DNA of 64,000 nucleotides from Hydrogenophaga sp. (lineage in GTDB: Bacteria; Pseudomonadota; Gammaproteobacteria; Burkholderiales; Burkholderiaceae_C). How positions within the stretch are numbered: the first letter of the stretch is position 1; every line of letters begins with the position of its first letter. This document shows positions 1 through 8,098 of the stretch, one piece after another. The notes beneath the pieces are model-generated. The model searched no databases, was not told the origin of the DNA, and was given only the letters and a program-made list of their open reading frames with translations. The translations under genes and the position numbers were made by a program. The stretch is from assembly GCA_018333605.1 (NCBI GenBank), contig JAGXSV010000022.1, positions 1-64,000 of the forward strand, read 5' to 3'.

Positions 1-39
1 CCCGGAGTTGCCGTTCTGAACAACGACGAATCTCCCACG

Positions 40-77
40 CCAACAGCAAGGGCCCCTGACGGGGCCCTTGCTGTTGG
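40..77. terminator. Strong hairpin, probable terminator of the gene left of the window
   Basis: A perfect 17-bp inverted repeat (40-56 with 61-77) encloses a 4-base loop, TGAC. No T-run follows on either side, so intrinsic termination is only likely. A reading frame ending in TGA at 17-19 enters from the left edge. It could be the tail of an upstream gene, but too little is visible to name it. Confidence 0.6.
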
Positions 78-85
78 TGGCGCAC

Positions 86-202
86 TCAGCACCGAAAGCC
101 GCCACCAGAATCCGCCGCCACAAATGACCACCGGATTCCGTCACCATATTCCGCCACCATTTGCCGCCGCCAGATTTACGCGGGTTTAGACCGCCGCTAA
201 CA
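86..202. mobile_element. Array of 13-bp degenerate tandem repeats, probable insertion-sequence end
   Basis: Six consecutive 13-bp units occupy 99-176, and a weaker seventh lies at 86-98. The consensus is close to CCGCCACCAGATT, or AATCTGGTGGCGG on the minus strand. The array stops about 20 bp before the point where homology to the P19 iron protein begins in mid-gene. Several short repeats near a terminus are typical of IS21-type elements, whose ends usually finish in TGT/ACA; an ACA sits at 200-202. No transposase gene is visible. The IS assignment is inference; the periodicity and the abutting truncated gene are seen directly. Confidence 0.45.
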
Positions 203-524
203 CCACCCGAACGGCTTCGAGGAAGGGGCCTGGATGCCCCACCTCAGCATTCATTTCGAGCTGGTCAAGCTGGGCACGACCGAGAAGGTCAGCGGCCACT
301 TCATGCCCATGGTGGCCTCCGACGGACCGCACTACGGCGACAATGTCAAGCTGATGGGTCCCGGCAAATACAAGCTGACCCTGCGCATCAGCCCGCCCGG
401 CGGCCACGCGGCGCATTTTGGCCGCCACACCGACAAGGAAACCGGCGTCGGCCCGTGGTTCAAGCCCTTCGACGTGAGCTACGAGTTCACCTTTGCGGGC
501 ACGGGCAAGAAAGGCGGGTACTGA
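203..524 (+). pseudogene. ftrA: 5'-truncated P19/FtrA periplasmic iron-binding protein
   Basis: The readable part (first ATG at 234, 96 residues) matches the C-terminal two thirds of P19-family periplasmic Fe2+/Cu proteins. It has the FMPMVASDGPHYG and FGRHTDKETGVG motifs and a WFKPFDVSYEF ending. In frame upstream of the ATG the codons still read HPNGFEEGAW, a conserved family stretch, and then meet a TAA at 198-200. The signal peptide and about the first 60-70 residues are therefore missing, including the segment that carries conserved His and Glu metal ligands in characterised P19 proteins. The product would lack export and full metal binding. The next genes are ftrB, ftrC and ftrD, so this was the first gene of an FtrABCD ferrous uptake operon. 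Probably non-functional unless a second copy exists elsewhere. Confidence 0.75.
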
Positions 525-527
525 TGC

Positions 528-628
528 ACCCCCCGCGCCGCTTCGCGTCACCCCCCTCAAGGGGGGCGATGCCAGTGGCCCGGCGAAGCCGGTTCCACGG
601 CATCCTGGGGGGAGGCACGCGCTCCGGG
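528..628 (+). repeat. Dispersed ~100-bp repeat, family R1, copy A
   Basis: This GC-rich element starts with a C-run and a GCGCCGCTTCGCG block, then a CCCCCC-TCAA-GGGGGG hairpin, then a conserved CGGCGAAGCCGGTTCCACGG block, and ends in GCACGCGCTCCGGGA. The same order of blocks recurs at 7885-8097 (two tandem copies, opposite strand), 23207-23292 and 38556-38631 (opposite strand). It separates ftrA from ftrB, and its last 60 bp supply the apparent N-terminus of the ftrB reading frame. Confidence 0.75.
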
Positions 629-991
629 AATGTTGCGAACGCCAGGAACACCGGGAATGGCCGTGGTGCCTCGCTGCTGGCGGCGTTGCTGATGGGGTCG
701 GCCCTGGGTCTGGCGCAGGCGGGCGACATGCCGACCTACCGGCTCACGGCGCGGGAGGGGCGGTTCGAGCCGGCGGAGCTGGTGGTGCCGCAGGGGGCGA
801 AGTTCCGGCTGGAGATCACGAATGCCGGGCGCGATCCGGTGGAGTTCGAGAGCCTGGAGCTGCGCAAGGAAAAGGTGCTGGCGCCGGGCGTGACCTCGTC
901 GCTGGTGTTCCGCCCGCTGGACGCGGGCCGCTACCGCTTCTTCGACGACTTTCACCAGACCACGGGGCAGGGCGCCATCGTGGCGAAGTGA
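569..991 (+). CDS. ftrB: FtrB-like periplasmic cupredoxin of a ferrous iron uptake system
   Basis: This is a cupredoxin-like periplasmic protein of about 140 residues. A hydrophobic export segment (LLAALLMGSALGLAQA, roughly residues 36-51) is followed by a small beta domain and ends in a FFDDFHQTTGQG segment typical of the cupredoxins paired with P19 and FTR1. In FtrABCD systems FtrB is thought to oxidise or hand over iron for the FTR1 permease. The start is uncertain. The ATG at 569 lies inside repeat copy A and gives an unusual 30-residue leader. No in-frame start with a good ribosome site follows the repeat. An out-of-frame ATG at 655 (MAVV) would read straight into the signal segment if one base were removed. 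The gene may therefore be damaged at its 5' end. Confidence 0.65.
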   Translation: MPVARRSRFHGILGGGTRSGNVANARNTGNGRGASLLAALLMGSALGLAQAGDMPTYRLTAREGRFEPAELVVPQGAKFRLEITNAGRDPVEFESLELRKEKVLAPGVTSSLVFRPLDAGRYRFFDDFHQTTGQGAIVAK

Positions 992-1013
992 TGGATCACT
1001 GAGGCAAGAACGC

Positions 1014-1853
1014 ATGGGCGAAGTCATTTTCATCACCTGGCGCGAAAGCGTGGAAGCGCTGCTGGTGGTCGGCATCCTGCACGCCTGGCTCAGCGAGCGC
1101 CCCGACCGGGCCTGGGGCCTGCGCTGGCTCTGGGCGGGCGTGGCGCTGGGCCTGGCCGCCGCGCTCGGGCTGGCGCTGCTCATGCTGGGTGCGGCCAGCG
1201 TGCTGGACGGCGAGTCCGGTGAATGGTTCCAGGCCGCGATGGTGCTGAGCGCGGCGGCGCTGATCCTGCAGATGGTGTGGTGGATGCGCCGCCATGGGCG
1301 CGCCCTGCGCCAGGACCTCGAACAGCAGGCCGCGGGCCAGCTCGCGCGCGCCAGCGGCTGGGGCATCGCGCTGCTGGCGGCGCTGGCCATCGCGCGCGAG
1401 GGCAGCGAAACCGTGATCTTTCTCTACGGTGTGGCCGGCCGGCACACCGGCGCCGGCCAGATGGGCTTCGCCGCCTCGGCGCTGCTGGGCCTGGGGCTGG
1501 CGCTGGCGAGCTTCTGGCTGCTGCGGTCGGGCCGGCGCTGGCTGTCGTGGCGCCGCTTCTTCCAGATCAGCGAGGCCCTGCTGCTGTTGCTCGCCGCGTC
1601 CCTGTGGGTCAACGCGGTGGACCGGCTGATTTCGCTGGACGTGTTGCCCACGCTGGTGGACCCGCTCTGGAACAGCGCGGACCTCCTGGACGACAGCGGC
1701 GCCGTGGGCGGCCTGCTCGCGGCGCTGACCGGCTACCGGGCGCAGCCCGCGCTGACCACGGTGCTGGCCTACGCCGGGTTCTGGCTCGGTGTGGTGGCGC
1801 TGTTGCGCGCCGGCCAGCCGGCGCGGGTCCGTCCGGTCGCGGTGGCTCCATGA
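1014..1853 (+). CDS. ftrC: FTR1-family iron permease
   Basis: This 279-residue inner-membrane protein carries the two REXXE iron-binding motifs of FTR1 permeases: RESVE at residues 10-14 in the first helix and REGSE at 128-132. The length and about seven hydrophobic segments fit the family. It imports iron across the inner membrane, receiving it from the periplasmic FtrA/FtrB proteins. It begins 22 bp after ftrB and overlaps ftrD by 4 bp (ATGA), so the genes are co-transcribed. Because ftrA is truncated and the ftrB start is disturbed here, the permease may work at reduced capacity or with partners encoded elsewhere. Confidence 0.9.
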   Translation: MGEVIFITWRESVEALLVVGILHAWLSERPDRAWGLRWLWAGVALGLAAALGLALLMLGAASVLDGESGEWFQAAMVLSAAALILQMVWWMRRHGRALRQDLEQQAAGQLARASGWGIALLAALAIAREGSETVIFLYGVAGRHTGAGQMGFAASALLGLGLALASFWLLRSGRRWLSWRRFFQISEALLLLLAASLWVNAVDRLISLDVLPTLVDPLWNSADLLDDSGAVGGLLAALTGYRAQPALTTVLAYAGFWLGVVALLRAGQPARVRPVAVAP

Positions 1854-3229
1854 GCGCCGCACCGGGCCGCCCCGTGGGCGCGCTGGCGGCGCTGGGCCAC
1901 ACCATGCGCCGCCACGGGCGCCTGATCCGCGGCATCCAGTGGGCGATCGTGGTGTTCTACGGCGTGCTGGTGGTGCTGCCGGCGTTCCTGCCGCTGCCCG
2001 ACGACGAAGCGCGCATCCTGAACCACCTCGGCCTGTTCGCGCAGTTCCTGTTCTGGGGCGTCTGGTGGCCCTTCGTGCTGCTGAGCATGGTGCTGTTGGG
2101 GCGCGTGTGGTGCGGGGTGTTCTGCCCGGAGGGCGCGCTCAGCGAGGCCGTCAGCCACCACGGGCGCGGGCGCGGCATCCCGCGCTGGATGCGCTGGGGC
2201 GGCTGGCCCTGCACGGCCTTCGTCATCACCACGGTCTATGGCCAGCTGGTCAGCGTCTACCAGTACCCCCAGGCGGCGCTGCTCGTGCTGGGCGGCTCCA
2301 CGGTCGCGGCGGTGGTGGTGGGCCTGCTGTACGGGCGCGGCAAGCGGGTGTGGTGCCGCCACCTGTGCCCGGTCGGCGGGGTGTTCGGCCTGCTGGCGCG
2401 GCTGGCGCCGTTGCACTTCCGGGTGGACCGCGCGCGCTGGGAGGCGCGCACCGGCGGCATCGTCGCCCTGCCCAACTGCGCCCCCCTGATCGACATCCGC
2501 CGCATGGAGGGCGCGTCGGCCTGCCACATGTGCGGGCGCTGCAGCGGCCAGCGCGACGCCGTGGCGCTGGCCCTGCGACCGCCGGGGGTGGAGATCTCGG
2601 TGAACGGGCAACGGGCCGCCGGGGGCTGGGACACGGTGCTGCTGCTGTTCGGCCTGATCGGCGTGGCGATGGGGGCCTTCCACTGGGCGGCCAGCCCCTG
2701 GTACGTCACGCTGCGCGTGGCGGCCGCCGACTGGCTGATCGAACACGGCGGCGTGTGGATGCTCGCCGACAACGCGCCGTGGTGGCTGCTGACGCACTAC
2801 CCCCAGAACCACGACAGCTTCTCCTGGCTCGACGGCGCCCTGATCGCCAGCTACATCCTGGCCACGGGCGTGCTCCTGGGCGCGGCGCTGTACGCGCTGT
2901 GCGTCGCCGGCGCGCGGCTGCTGGGGCATCCCGGTGCCCGGCACCACCTGGCCCTGGCCTACGTGCCGCTGGGCGGCTGCGGGGTGTTTCTGGGGCTGTC
3001 GATGACCACCCTGTCGATGCTGCGGCACGAGGGCGTGGCGCTGCCCTGGGTGGGCACGGCGCGCGCCCTGCTGCTGGCGGGCGCCGCCGCCTGGAGCCTG
3101 TGGCTGGCGTGGCGCTGCACGGCCCGGTACGGCGCGTCGACCACACGCCGCCTGGCGGCCCTGGTGCCGATGGCCGTGGGGGCGCTGCTGATCGCCGGCG
3201 GCTGGGGCCTGCTGTTCTTCTGGTGGTGA
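1850..3229 (+). CDS. ftrD: FtrD polyferredoxin-type membrane protein
   Basis: This 459-residue membrane protein belongs to the NapH/4Fe-4S polyferredoxin type. Two membrane-edge motifs, WCGVFCPEG and WCRHLCPVGG, are followed by a third cysteine cluster (CHMCGRC, with a preceding LPNC). Several hydrophobic helices lie on both sides. In FtrABCD systems FtrD is the electron-transfer member, thought to supply or remove electrons during iron passage through FtrC. It starts inside the ftrC stop codon. After it comes a short 29-bp convergent gap to ubiD on the other strand. Confidence 0.85.
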   Translation: MSAAPGRPVGALAALGHTMRRHGRLIRGIQWAIVVFYGVLVVLPAFLPLPDDEARILNHLGLFAQFLFWGVWWPFVLLSMVLLGRVWCGVFCPEGALSEAVSHHGRGRGIPRWMRWGGWPCTAFVITTVYGQLVSVYQYPQAALLVLGGSTVAAVVVGLLYGRGKRVWCRHLCPVGGVFGLLARLAPLHFRVDRARWEARTGGIVALPNCAPLIDIRRMEGASACHMCGRCSGQRDAVALALRPPGVEISVNGQRAAGGWDTVLLLFGLIGVAMGAFHWAASPWYVTLRVAAADWLIEHGGVWMLADNAPWWLLTHYPQNHDSFSWLDGALIASYILATGVLLGAALYALCVAGARLLGHPGARHHLALAYVPLGGCGVFLGLSMTTLSMLRHEGVALPWVGTARALLLAGAAAWSLWLAWRCTARYGASTTRRLAALVPMAVGALLIAGGWGLLFFWW

Positions 3230-3258
3230 CGCCCGCCGCCGGGGCGGCCCGCGCGGGC

Positions 3259-4743
3259 CTACAGCCCCAGCTGTTCGCCCAGCCGGTCCATGCGCTCGCG
3301 CACGGCCGGGTCCATGGCCATCACGCGGCCCCATTCGCGCTGCGTCTCACCGGGCCACTTGTTGGTCGCGTCCAGCCCCATCTTGCTGCCCAGGCCGCTC
3401 ACGGGTGAGGCGAAGTCGAGGTAGTCGATGGGCGTGTGTTCGATGGTGAAGCTGTCGCGCGCCGGGTCCATGCGCGTGCTCATGGCCCAGATGACGTCGC
3501 CCCAGTTGCGCACGTCGATGTCCTCGTCCACGACCACGATGAACTTGGTGTACATGAACTGGCGCAGGTGGCTCCACACGCCCATCATCACGCGCCGCGC
3601 GTGGCCGGCGTAGGCCTTGCGGATCTGCACCACCGCCATGCGGTAGCTGCAGGCCTCGGACGGCAGGTGGAAGTCGGTGATCTCGGGGAACTGGCGCTGC
3701 AGCAGCGGGACGAACAGCTCGTTCATCGCCAGCGCCAGCACGGCCGGTTCGTCGGGCGGTTTGCCGGTGTAGGTGGAGTGGTAGATGGCGTCGCGCCGCT
3801 GCGTGAGGCGATCGACCGTGAAGACCGGGAACTCGGCGCGTTCGTTGTAGTAGCCGGTGTGGTCGCCGTAGGGGCCTTCGAGCGCGTGCTGGAAGCCGCT
3901 GGCGTGCGAGGGGTCGGGAAGGATGTGGCCTTCGAGCACGATCTCGGCCGAGGCCGGCACGCGCAGCGGCACGCCCAGGGCGCGCACGAGGCCGGTGCGT
4001 GCGCCGCGCAGCAGGCCGGCGAACTGGTATTCGGAGAGGCTGTCGGGCACCGGCGTGACCGCCCCCAGGATGGTGGCCGGGTCGGCGCCCAGGGCCACCG
4101 CCACCGGGTAGGGCTGGCCGGGGTGCAGCCGGCCGTGGTCGCGGAAGTCGAGCGCGCCGCCGCGGTGCGCCAGCCAGCGCATGATGAGCTGGTTGCGCGA
4201 GAGCACCTGCTGGCGGTAGATGCCCAGGTTCTGGCGCGGCTTGTGCGGCCCCTGCGTGATCACCAGGCCCCAGGTGATGAGCGGGGCCACGTCGCCGGGC
4301 CAGCAGTGCTGGATCGGCAGGCGCGCCAGGTCCACGTCGGCGCCTTCCCACACGACGTCCTGGCAGGGCGCCGACGCGTGCTCCTGCGGCGTCATGTGCC
4401 AGAGCTTCTTGAGCAGGCCGGCCATGCCCACCATGTCTTTCAGGCCGCCCGGCGCCTGGGGTTCCTTGAGCGCGGCCAGCACCTCGCCGAACTGCCGCAG
4501 ATCGGCCAGGCTGTCCACGCCCATGGCGCGCGCCACGCGACCGGTGGTGCCGAACAGGTTGCCCAGCACCGGCATGCGGTGGCCGGTGGGCCGCTCGAAC
4601 AGCAGGGCCGGGCCGCCCGCGCGCAGCACGCGGTCGCACAGCGCGGTCATCTCCAGGTGCGGCGAGACCGGTTCGCCGATGCGCCGCAGCTCGCCGGTCT
4701 GCTCCAGCTGGGCCATAAAGTCGCGCAGGTCCCTGTAAGTCAC
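3259..4743 (-). CDS. ubiD: UbiD, 4-hydroxy-3-polyprenylbenzoate decarboxylase
   Basis: This 494-residue protein has the full length and hallmarks of UbiD. The N-terminus is [10 protein letters not shown], a NLGIYRQQV segment lies in the middle, and a [14 protein letters not shown] segment carries the conserved acidic and arginine residues around the prenylated-FMN site. It decarboxylates the polyprenylated 4-hydroxybenzoate ring in ubiquinone synthesis and needs the cofactor made by UbiX. The ubiX gene lies immediately upstream on the same strand and overlaps by 4 bp. Its place beside ubiT, ubiV and ubiU suggests that quinone supply is coordinated with anaerobic respiration here. Confidence 0.93.
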   Translation of the reverse strand: MTYRDLRDFMAQLEQTGELRRIGEPVSPHLEMTALCDRVLRAGGPALLFERPTGHRMPVLGNLFGTTGRVARAMGVDSLADLRQFGEVLAALKEPQAPGGLKDMVGMAGLLKKLWHMTPQEHASAPCQDVVWEGADVDLARLPIQHCWPGDVAPLITWGLVITQGPHKPRQNLGIYRQQVLSRNQLIMRWLAHRGGALDFRDHGRLHPGQPYPVAVALGADPATILGAVTPVPDSLSEYQFAGLLRGARTGLVRALGVPLRVPASAEIVLEGHILPDPSHASGFQHALEGPYGDHTGYYNERAEFPVFTVDRLTQRRDAIYHSTYTGKPPDEPAVLALAMNELFVPLLQRQFPEITDFHLPSEACSYRMAVVQIRKAYAGHARRVMMGVWSHLRQFMYTKFIVVVDEDIDVRNWGDVIWAMSTRMDPARDSFTIEHTPIDYLDFASPVSGLGSKMGLDATNKWPGETQREWGRVMAMDPAVRERMDRLGEQLGL

Positions 4744-5339
4744 GCGGGCACCTTGTCCATGCCCTGCCAGCGTTCGCTCAGCGCGTGCGGCACGTCCAGC
4801 AAATCCAGCACGCGCGCCACGCTGGCGTCCACGATGTCGTCGAGGCTCTGGGGGCGCAGGTAGAAGGCGGGCATGGGCGGACAGACGATGGCGCCCATCT
4901 CGGTCACCGCGGTCATGTTGCGCAGGTGGCCCAGGTGCAGCGGGGTCTCGCGCGTCATCAGCACCAGTCGGCGGCGCTCCTTGAGCATCACGTCGGCCGC
5001 GCGCGTGACCAGGTTGTCCGACAGGCCGTGCGCGATGGCCGCGAGCGTGCGCATGGAGCAGGGCGCGACCACCATGCCGCTGCAGCGGAACGAGCCGCTG
5101 GCCGGGCCGGCGCCGAGGTGGGCCGCGTCGTGCAGGGTGTGCACCAGCGGGCGCAGCGCCTCGGGCCCGAGGGCCAGTTCGTGGCGCAACGTGAGCCAGC
5201 CGGCGTCGGACACGACCGCGTGCACCTGCACGCCGGGCACCGTGCCCAGCACCTGCAGCAGGCGCCAGCCGTAGACCGCGCCGCTGGCGCCGGTGATCGC
5301 CAGCAGCAGGCGGCGCTGGGCGGAAGGGGCGTCAGTCAT
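4740..5339 (-). CDS. ubiX: UbiX, flavin prenyltransferase
   Basis: This 199-residue flavoprotein has the N-terminal [10 protein letters not shown] phosphate-binding loop of UbiX/Pad1 prenyltransferases. UbiX attaches a dimethylallyl group to FMN to make the prenyl-FMN cofactor of UbiD. It overlaps ubiD by 4 bp and overlaps the upstream DGC-domain gene by 8 bp, so all three should be translated from one transcript. The length is normal for the family and no motif appears missing. Confidence 0.93.
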   Translation of the reverse strand: MTDAPSAQRRLLLAITGASGAVYGWRLLQVLGTVPGVQVHAVVSDAGWLTLRHELALGPEALRPLVHTLHDAAHLGAGPASGSFRCSGMVVAPCSMRTLAAIAHGLSDNLVTRAADVMLKERRRLVLMTRETPLHLGHLRNMTAVTEMGAIVCPPMPAFYLRPQSLDDIVDASVARVLDLLDVPHALSERWQGMDKVPA

Positions 5340-5754
5340 GCAGGGTCTCTGGTTCGGGTTCCGTCGCCGCCGTCGGGGCGTTCACGGCGAGCCGGTGCAG
5401 ACCGGCGCTCACCTGCGCCAGCACCTGCTGGGCCTGCACCGGGTCGAAGTCTTCGTGCTGGCGCTTGCGCACGCCATAGGTCTGCAGCTGGTGGTGCTGG
5501 TCGGGGGTGATGCCGTGGCGCGCCAGGCAACTTTTCACGCACACCAGGGGGCAGCCGTCGAGCGCCACGATGGACCGGCCCGAGTGCGCGGTCTTGAGCA
5601 GCGCGGGCACATCGCCGCCGACACCGGCGATGCACGACATCTCGGCCAGCCCCGTGCGGTCGAGCCGAACGGCCACAAAGTTGGCCAGTTGCGCTGCGCT
5701 GGAGCAGCCCGAGCAGGCGTACACGATGGGCCGGCCGGGGTCAGCGCCCGGCAT
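5332..5754 (-). CDS. DGC-domain putative zinc-binding protein
   Basis: This small cytoplasmic protein of 140 residues is rich in paired cysteines. It has YACSGCSSAAQ near the N-terminus, a central MSCIAGVGG, and LDGCPLVCVKSC, which contains the DGC motif that names the family. These cysteines suggest a metal or Fe-S site, but the biochemical function is not established. The start at 5754 is chosen because the protein homology begins with MPGADPGRPIVYAC. It overlaps the end of ubiT by 14 bp and the start of ubiX by 8 bp. This tight coupling suggests a role linked to quinone synthesis or its Fe-S hydroxylases; that link is inference. Confidence 0.75.
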   Translation of the reverse strand: MPGADPGRPIVYACSGCSSAAQLANFVAVRLDRTGLAEMSCIAGVGGDVPALLKTAHSGRSIVALDGCPLVCVKSCLARHGITPDQHHQLQTYGVRKRQHEDFDPVQAQQVLAQVSAGLHRLAVNAPTAATEPEPETLHD

Positions 5755-6256
5755 GGCGGGACCCTGGCGCTGCCGAGGGACGCAGCCGCTGCAGGCGCGC
5801 GAACACGGCCGACGGCGTCCACTGCGCGAGCTGAAACACCGGCAGCTCCAGTGCGTCGAGCGCGTTCTTGACCACCAGGCCCAGTTCGGTGTCGCCCTCC
5901 ATGGAAAGGCGGCGGTTGAAGAACAGGGTGTCGGGGTCGTCCAGCCGCTGCGCGAGGCGCAGGAAGTCGTGCGCATTGGCGCTCAGGGTGAGCTCGGTGG
6001 CCGGCTGTGGCGCGCTGGCGCGGAACGCCCTGCCTTCCCAGGCAAAGTCGAACTTGAGGCCGGCATCGCGCACGTGGATGCGGATGCGCTGACCTTGCAG
6101 GCGCGCGGCCACATCGGCCGGCAGCTGCCGCGCCAGCACCAGGTTGAGCCCGGTGACCAGCAGCAGCGAGCCGGGGTACGGCGGCAGGCGCGAGAGCACG
6201 GCGGCGACGGGCGAGGGGACGGTGTGGCGCGGGGCCGATGCAAAGGTGTCGTTCAT
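5741..6256 (-). CDS. ubiT: UbiT, SCP2-domain lipid-binding factor for anaerobic ubiquinone synthesis
   Basis: This 171-residue protein has an SCP2 sterol-carrier fold. A short N-terminal helix region is followed by a core containing FDFAWEGRAF and a conserved DPDTLFFNRRLSMEGDTELG stretch, which identifies UbiT/YhbT. With UbiU and UbiV it is required for O2-independent ubiquinone synthesis, where it probably presents the hydrophobic intermediates. It lies between the DGC-domain gene and a PAQR membrane protein gene. No purine-rich ribosome site is visible before the ATG, so it may depend on translation coming through from upstream. Confidence 0.88.
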   Translation of the reverse strand: MNDTFASAPRHTVPSPVAAVLSRLPPYPGSLLLVTGLNLVLARQLPADVAARLQGQRIRIHVRDAGLKFDFAWEGRAFRASAPQPATELTLSANAHDFLRLAQRLDDPDTLFFNRRLSMEGDTELGLVVKNALDALELPVFQLAQWTPSAVFARLQRLRPSAAPGSRHAGR

Positions 6257-6271
6257 GGAGGAGGGTGGCGT

Positions 6272-6889
6272 TCAGGCCACGTACAGCAACAGGGTGAAGA
6301 AGTGGCAGGCGCTGCCGGCCAGCACGAAAAGGTGCCAGATGCCGTGGCCGTGGCGCACCTTGTGGTCGGTGGCGTAGAAGACGATGCCGAGCGTGTAGAG
6401 GGCGCCGCCGGTGGCCAGCCAGGCAAAACCGGCCGGACCCAGCGCCTGCCACAGCGGCGCCACCGCCACCAGCGCCAGCCAGCCCATGAGCACGTAGATC
6501 ACCAGCGACATCACCCGCGCGCCGCGCGCGAGCCAGATCTCCTGCGCGATGCCCACCACGGCCAGCCCCCAGACCACGCCCAGCAACGACCAGCCCCAGG
6601 GGCCGTTGAGCGAGACCAGCGCGAAGGGCGTGTAGGTGCCCGCGATCAGCAGGTAGATGCTGCAGTGGTCCAGCTTCTGGAACACGGCCTTGGCGCGACC
6701 GCCCAGCGCGTGGTACAGCGTGGACGCCACATACAGCGCCACCAGCGTGGCGCCGTAGACGCTGAAGCCCACGATGCGCCAGGGGTCGCCCTTGAGCGAC
6801 GCGCTGATGATGAGCACCACCGCGGCGGCCACGGCCAGCACCGCCCCCACGAGGTGGCTGATGCTGTTGAAGCGTTCGCCAGCGACCAT
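6272..6889 (-). CDS. trhA: Hemolysin III / TrhA (PAQR) family membrane protein
   Basis: This 205-residue protein has seven predicted membrane helices. It also has the PAQR/hemolysin III metal-site features: SxxxH-type residues in the early YVASTLYHALGG segment and the late GIWHLFVLAGSACHFF histidines. Bacterial members have been linked to membrane energetics and lipid homeostasis, but the substrate is unknown. It sits between ubiV and ubiT with gaps of 3 and 15 bp, so it is part of the same operon. Its presence in the middle of an anaerobic ubiquinone locus is unusual and suggests a membrane or lipid role in that context. Confidence 0.85.
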   Translation of the reverse strand: MVAGERFNSISHLVGAVLAVAAAVVLIISASLKGDPWRIVGFSVYGATLVALYVASTLYHALGGRAKAVFQKLDHCSIYLLIAGTYTPFALVSLNGPWGWSLLGVVWGLAVVGIAQEIWLARGARVMSLVIYVLMGWLALVAVAPLWQALGPAGFAWLATGGALYTLGIVFYATDHKVRHGHGIWHLFVLAGSACHFFTLLLYVA

Positions 6890-6892
6890 GCG

Positions 6893-7807
6893 TCAGGCCG
6901 CGACCGCGGCCGGTGCTGCGGGCTCGATGCGGTCCTGCCCGGGCTGGCCGTGCCAGTAGCCGTTGCAGTCGCGGTCGGGCAGCAGCGGCAGCAGGGCCGC
7001 GCGGGCCGCCGGCCCGTCGAGCGCGCCGCGGCGCACCGCGTCGTACAGGCCGATCACCTCCGCCGTGTGCAAGGACTGCGGGCTGATGCGCACCACGTCC
7101 ACGCCGAGCGCCGCCAGATCGTCCCAGGCGTCGATCAGGCTGTGCACCCGCGCGGACTGGGTCTGGACGCCGTTGAGCACCAGGAACTCGGCGCTCTCGC
7201 GCGTCTTGAGCATCAGGCCGTCGGGGTGGTCGAGGCAGCTGAAGCGGCAGTCGTCCTTGGGCAGGTTGCGGTGGCGCGCGGTGAAGCAGCGGGCCGAGAA
7301 AGCCAGCGGCAGGCGGCCGTGCACGAACACCTCGGTCTGCAGGCCGGCCGGGCGCTGCTGCTGCAGCAGGGCCAGGTCGTGGCGCGGCATTTCCAGCGGC
7401 GCGACCCAGCGCGTGGCACCCATGGACGCCATCCAGACCAGTGAAGGGCCGTTGTAGAGGTTGAGGTGCGGGCCGGCGACGAAACCGCGCTGGCCGGCCA
7501 GCGCGCCCACCGCGCCCATGTCGTTGGCCTCGACGTCGAAACCGGTGTTCGCGGTGATCTTCTGCATCGCGCTCACGTCCGAGCCCGACTCCAGCAGCAC
7601 CTGGGTGGACAGCACCGCGGTCTTGCCCGCAGCACGCACCAGCTCGGCCACGTCCAGCCAGTCCGACAGCCGCAGCTCGTGGCGGCGCGAGCAAGTCACC
7701 TCACCGAGGTAGACGATGTCCACCGCCGTCGCGGCCATGGCCTCGTAGAAGTCAAAGACGGTCTGGCGGGGCCAGTAGTACTGCAGGGGTCCGAGAGAAA
7801 GTTTCAC
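6893..7807 (-). CDS. ubiV: UbiV, Fe-S subunit of the O2-independent ubiquinone hydroxylase
   Basis: This 304-residue protein is of the U32 peptidase-like family. The four cysteines that hold the 4Fe-4S cluster in characterised UbiV are present at matching positions: C39 (EVTCSRR) and the [16 protein letters not shown] / FSC cluster near 180-197. UbiU and UbiV form a heterodimer that introduces ring hydroxyls without O2, probably using prephenate. Its partner ubiU lies upstream beyond a repeat-filled gap of about 290 bp. It is followed closely by the trhA-type gene and ubiT. Confidence 0.93.
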   Translation of the reverse strand: MKLSLGPLQYYWPRQTVFDFYEAMAATAVDIVYLGEVTCSRRHELRLSDWLDVAELVRAAGKTAVLSTQVLLESGSDVSAMQKITANTGFDVEANDMGAVGALAGQRGFVAGPHLNLYNGPSLVWMASMGATRWVAPLEMPRHDLALLQQQRPAGLQTEVFVHGRLPLAFSARCFTARHRNLPKDDCRFSCLDHPDGLMLKTRESAEFLVLNGVQTQSARVHSLIDAWDDLAALGVDVVRISPQSLHTAEVIGLYDAVRRGALDGPAARAALLPLLPDRDCNGYWHGQPGQDRIEPAAPAAVAA

Positions 7808-7833
7808 TTCAGTGGTTCCAGTGTGTGCGGCCG

Positions 7834-7876
7834 CCCCTCACCCCAACCCTCTCCCCAGAGGGGCGAGGGAGCAAAG
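7834..7876. repeat. Palindromic dispersed repeat, family R2
   Basis: This is a short C-rich then G-rich palindrome of the common CCCTCACCCCAACCCTCTCCC type, with its complementary GGGGCGAGGG arm. Related copies lie at 45978-46016, 55115-55155, 57801-57838 (inside a coding region) and 63477-63597 (two copies). Confidence 0.7.
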
Positions 7877-7884
7877 ACCAGGCC

Positions 7885-8097
7885 GCCGGAGCGCGTGCCT
7901 TGCCCAGCACACGCCGAAGATCCGGCTCCGCCGGTCCAAGGGCGTGGTCCCCCTGGGGGGAAGCCGCGAAGCGGCGCAGGGGGGAGCGTTTCTGTCTCCG
8001 GAGCGCGTGCACCATCCAGGGCACCCGTGGAACTGGCTTTGCCAGGCCACTGGGTGCGTCCCCCTGGGGGGAAGCCGCGAAGCGGCGCAGGGGGGAG
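7885..8097 (-). repeat. Two tandem copies of dispersed repeat R1 between ubiU and ubiV
   Basis: Two R1 elements in the same orientation occupy about 7885-7986 and 7998-8097. Each contains CCGGAGCGCGTGC and a CCCCCTGGGGGGAAGCCGCG hairpin block with a closing GCGGCGCAGGGGGGA. The second also contains the ACTGGCTTTGCCAG segment that corresponds to CCGGCTTTGCCGG in other copies. The pair fills nearly all of the ubiU-ubiV gap. It probably folds strongly in RNA and may separate expression of the two genes. Confidence 0.8.
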
Positions 8098-8098
8098 G

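Noticed and set aside
1..19. Tail of a coding region at the left edge
   Set aside because: Only six codons before TGA are visible, so the gene cannot be supported on its own. It is noted with the hairpin that follows.
86..176. 13-bp repeats considered as a CRISPR array
   Set aside because: The units are contiguous without spacers and too short; no cas genes are present.
3436..4863. Long plus-strand open frame of 475 codons
   Set aside because: It is antisense to ubiD and ubiX, rich in His, Val and Arg, with no family features. High GC content produces such shadow frames.
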